Shown here: positions 6,028 through 7,321 of the stretch, in pieces | How positions within the stretch are numbered: position 1 is the stretch's first letter | Layout: each line of letters opens with the position of its first letter | From: an uncultured Polyangiaceae bacterium | Lineage (GTDB): Bacteria; Myxococcota_A; Polyangia; Polyangiales; Houyiibacteriaceae | Direction: 5' to 3' | DNA: 7,321 nucleotides | NCBI GenBank assembly: GCA_947259605.1 | Contig: CAMYMX010000161.1 | Coordinates: 1-7,321, forward strand | Notes under the pieces: model-generated | The model's input: the letters and a program-made list of their open reading frames with translations, nothing else | Database searches by the model: none | Told to the model about the DNA's origin: nothing | Position numbers and translations under genes: made by a program

Positions 6028-7321
6028 GTGTTTCATTGGCGCCTGGGATTATGGTCGATTCTCGGCTGTGTAGTTTTCTATGGCTGCACACCGAAGCAGG
6101 GTCCTGTCACCGCTCCGGTCGAAAGCGAGGCCAAGCCTGGGCCGACGGTCGCTCGCAGCGCGGACGGCAAAGCACACGGCGAGGTCGATGCCGTCACGGC
6201 CGATGAAGACGGTCACCTTCTGCTCGATCTCGGCGAAGACTGGACCCCATACATTCTCACCGAGGGATCGGGAGACGAGGTTCCGAAGCCGAGCGAGTAC
6301 CGTGCGACCTATCTGGCATTGGCGCGAGGTGAGTTTCCGGACGACCGTCACGGTTATCGCGCCAAGAAGGACCAGTACCTCGAGCTCTACGGCATCTTGC
6401 CGAATCTGTCTTTGCTGAGGCAGCGCTTCGCGGAGGTCCGCGTGCTGCAGTGCGCCGAGCAGCTCGACCTGGTGCCCCTTCAGGAGTTCGAAGGATTTCT
6501 CGCCTATCAGAAGGGCCGCCGCCCCGCACGTCGCCTTGCGCGCTACGAGCTCCTCAAGCCGAAGATGGCCGCGCTCGTCGAGCGTGCCCAAGTCGAAAGC
6601 CTCGATCAGGTAACCCGCGCGCACACCGCGGACGCTGACGAGTGGGAGAAGGTAGAGGAATACCGGACCGTGGCGCCCGAGATTGTGGCCATCGCCGCCG
6701 CGCAGGCCCGGCTCGAGTGCGAAGGCTTTTTCGAAGGCCGCGGCGAGTACACGCCCGGCCTGTTCGATTGGCGCACGCACGAAGCGCTTGCGGAGTTCGA
6801 GCGTCGGCATCGCGTCTACGGTTGGGGCTTCATCGGGAAAGACACCCTGGCTGTGCTGCAGGAGACGCCGCAAGAGACCGAGCGGGAGGCCTTGATTCGA
6901 ATGCTGACCGAGCGCGCGATGCACGCCGCAGAAGTCATCGAAGATGGCAGCACATCGTTTTTGCGCGACGGTGAGCCGCGTACTTACAAGGCCGAGGACG
7001 GGCGCGAGCTACAGATTCCAAACTTCGAAGCCGAGCTTCGCGAGCGCGTCATCGAGGCATTCGGCCTTCAGACGCCCGAATCGACCTACGCCTGGCTGGA
7101 ATCGCTTGGCGAGATTCCCGCGGAGAAGGTCATCGCCCTGCAGGGCATCGAGCGGCCTCCCTACTACAGCGACGCCATGGACCTGAGCGTTTCGATCGAT
7201 CGGGGCGACGTCTGGTTCGAGTTCCCTTACGGCGAAGAGGGCAAGGCGCGTTCTCAACCGGTGAGCCGCCGGCCACGGCTCACGATCCACGTCAAGTACA
7301 ACGGGCAGAAGATTCCTCTCG
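6028..7321 (+). CDS. Lipoprotein with peptidoglycan-binding-like segment, possible L,D-transpeptidase family (3' end outside window)
   Basis: The frame is open from the GTG at 6028 to the window end (431 codons) with no stop. Residues 1-20 look like a lipoprotein signal: MFHWR, a hydrophobic core, then FYGC with Cys20 at 6085-6087 (Phe at -3 is atypical). A low-complexity tether and an acidic region follow. Residues 48-115 include DGHLLLDLGEDW. Residues 231-279 (6718-6864) resemble PG_binding_1: FEGRGEYTPGLFDWRTHEAL, EFERRHRVYGWGFIG, KDTLAVLQ, with the usual pattern of T..AL..F.....G.IG..T...L. The last part (from about 7156) reads MDLSVSIDRGDVWFEFPYG, then RRPRLTIHVKYNGQKIPL. From memory, this resembles the entry to a YkuD-type L,D-transpeptidase region in large myxobacterial proteins. 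The catalytic Cys would lie beyond the window, so that activity is an inference. The likely role is in the envelope or cell wall. The gene is divergent from the kinase. Confidence 0.8.
   Translation, partial: MFHWRLGLWSILGCVVFYGCTPKQGPVTAPVESEAKPGPTVARSADGKAHGEVDAVTADEDGHLLLDLGEDWTPYILTEGSGDEVPKPSEYRATYLALARGEFPDDRHGYRAKKDQYLELYGILPNLSLLRQRFAEVRVLQCAEQLDLVPLQEFEGFLAYQKGRRPARRLARYELLKPKMAALVERAQVESLDQVTRAHTADADEWEKVEEYRTVAPEIVAIAAAQARLECEGFFEGRGEYTPGLFDWRTHEALAEFERRHRVYGWGFIGKDTLAVLQETPQETEREALIRMLTERAMHAAEVIEDGSTSFLRDGEPRTYKAEDGRELQIPNFEAELRERVIEAFGLQTPESTYAWLESLGEIPAEKVIALQGIERPPYYSDAMDLSVSIDRGDVWFEFPYGEEGKARSQPVSRRPRLTIHVKYNGQKIPL

Noticed and set aside
6049..6924. 291-codon - strand open frame
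   Set aside because: The + strand frame is open over the whole region and has a signal peptide, a ribosome binding site and a peptidoglycan-binding pattern. The antisense product shows no recognisable motif.

Overview
The window is GC-rich DNA (visibly above 60% G+C, with strong third-position G/C bias) carrying six genes or gene remnants. The gene content suggests a myxobacterium or close relative (Myxococcota, formerly Deltaproteobacteria): Cys/Gly-rich lipoproteins of unknown role, a large membrane-anchored Ser/Thr protein kinase, and a large lipoprotein with a peptidoglycan-binding motif. This assignment is an inference from gene content and protein style. No rRNA, tRNA, mobile element, CRISPR array or clear intrinsic terminator was seen.

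Layout: (1) 1-1974 (+), 3' part of a fusion protein in which the end of a PhaC-like alpha/beta hydrolase, with its putative catalytic His still visible at the window edge, is joined to an acyl-CoA-synthetase-like AMP-binding domain whose P-loop is non-canonical. (2) 2035-2754 (+), a Cys-rich secreted lipoprotein with a Gly-rich tandem-repeat linker. (3) 2815-3501 (+), a conserved-looking protein of unknown function with a good sigma70-type promoter that would give an almost leaderless mRNA. (4) 3508-3579 (+), a 23-codon ORF that looks like the first half of a small CxxC zinc-ribbon protein. (5) 3602-5890 (-), a kinase with an N-terminal region resembling a degenerate ECF sigma factor, then a kinase domain, a transmembrane helix and a long C-terminal coiled coil. 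(6) 6028 to the window end (+), a divergently transcribed lipoprotein with a peptidoglycan-binding-like segment, cut by the window edge. A large antisense open frame partly masks this last gene, but its + strand frame is open throughout.

Genes 1-3 are co-oriented but separated by about 60 bp each, and gene 3 appears to have its own promoter. Gene 4 could be translationally coupled to gene 3. Genes 4 and 5 converge with only 22 bp between them. Genes 5 and 6 diverge from a 137-bp intergenic region. The most interesting item is the predicted architecture of gene 5: sigma-like domain, non-RD kinase, membrane helix, and a coiled coil predicted to lie outside the membrane. Its divergent pairing with a wall-binding lipoprotein would fit an envelope-to-transcription signalling unit, which is a hypothesis.
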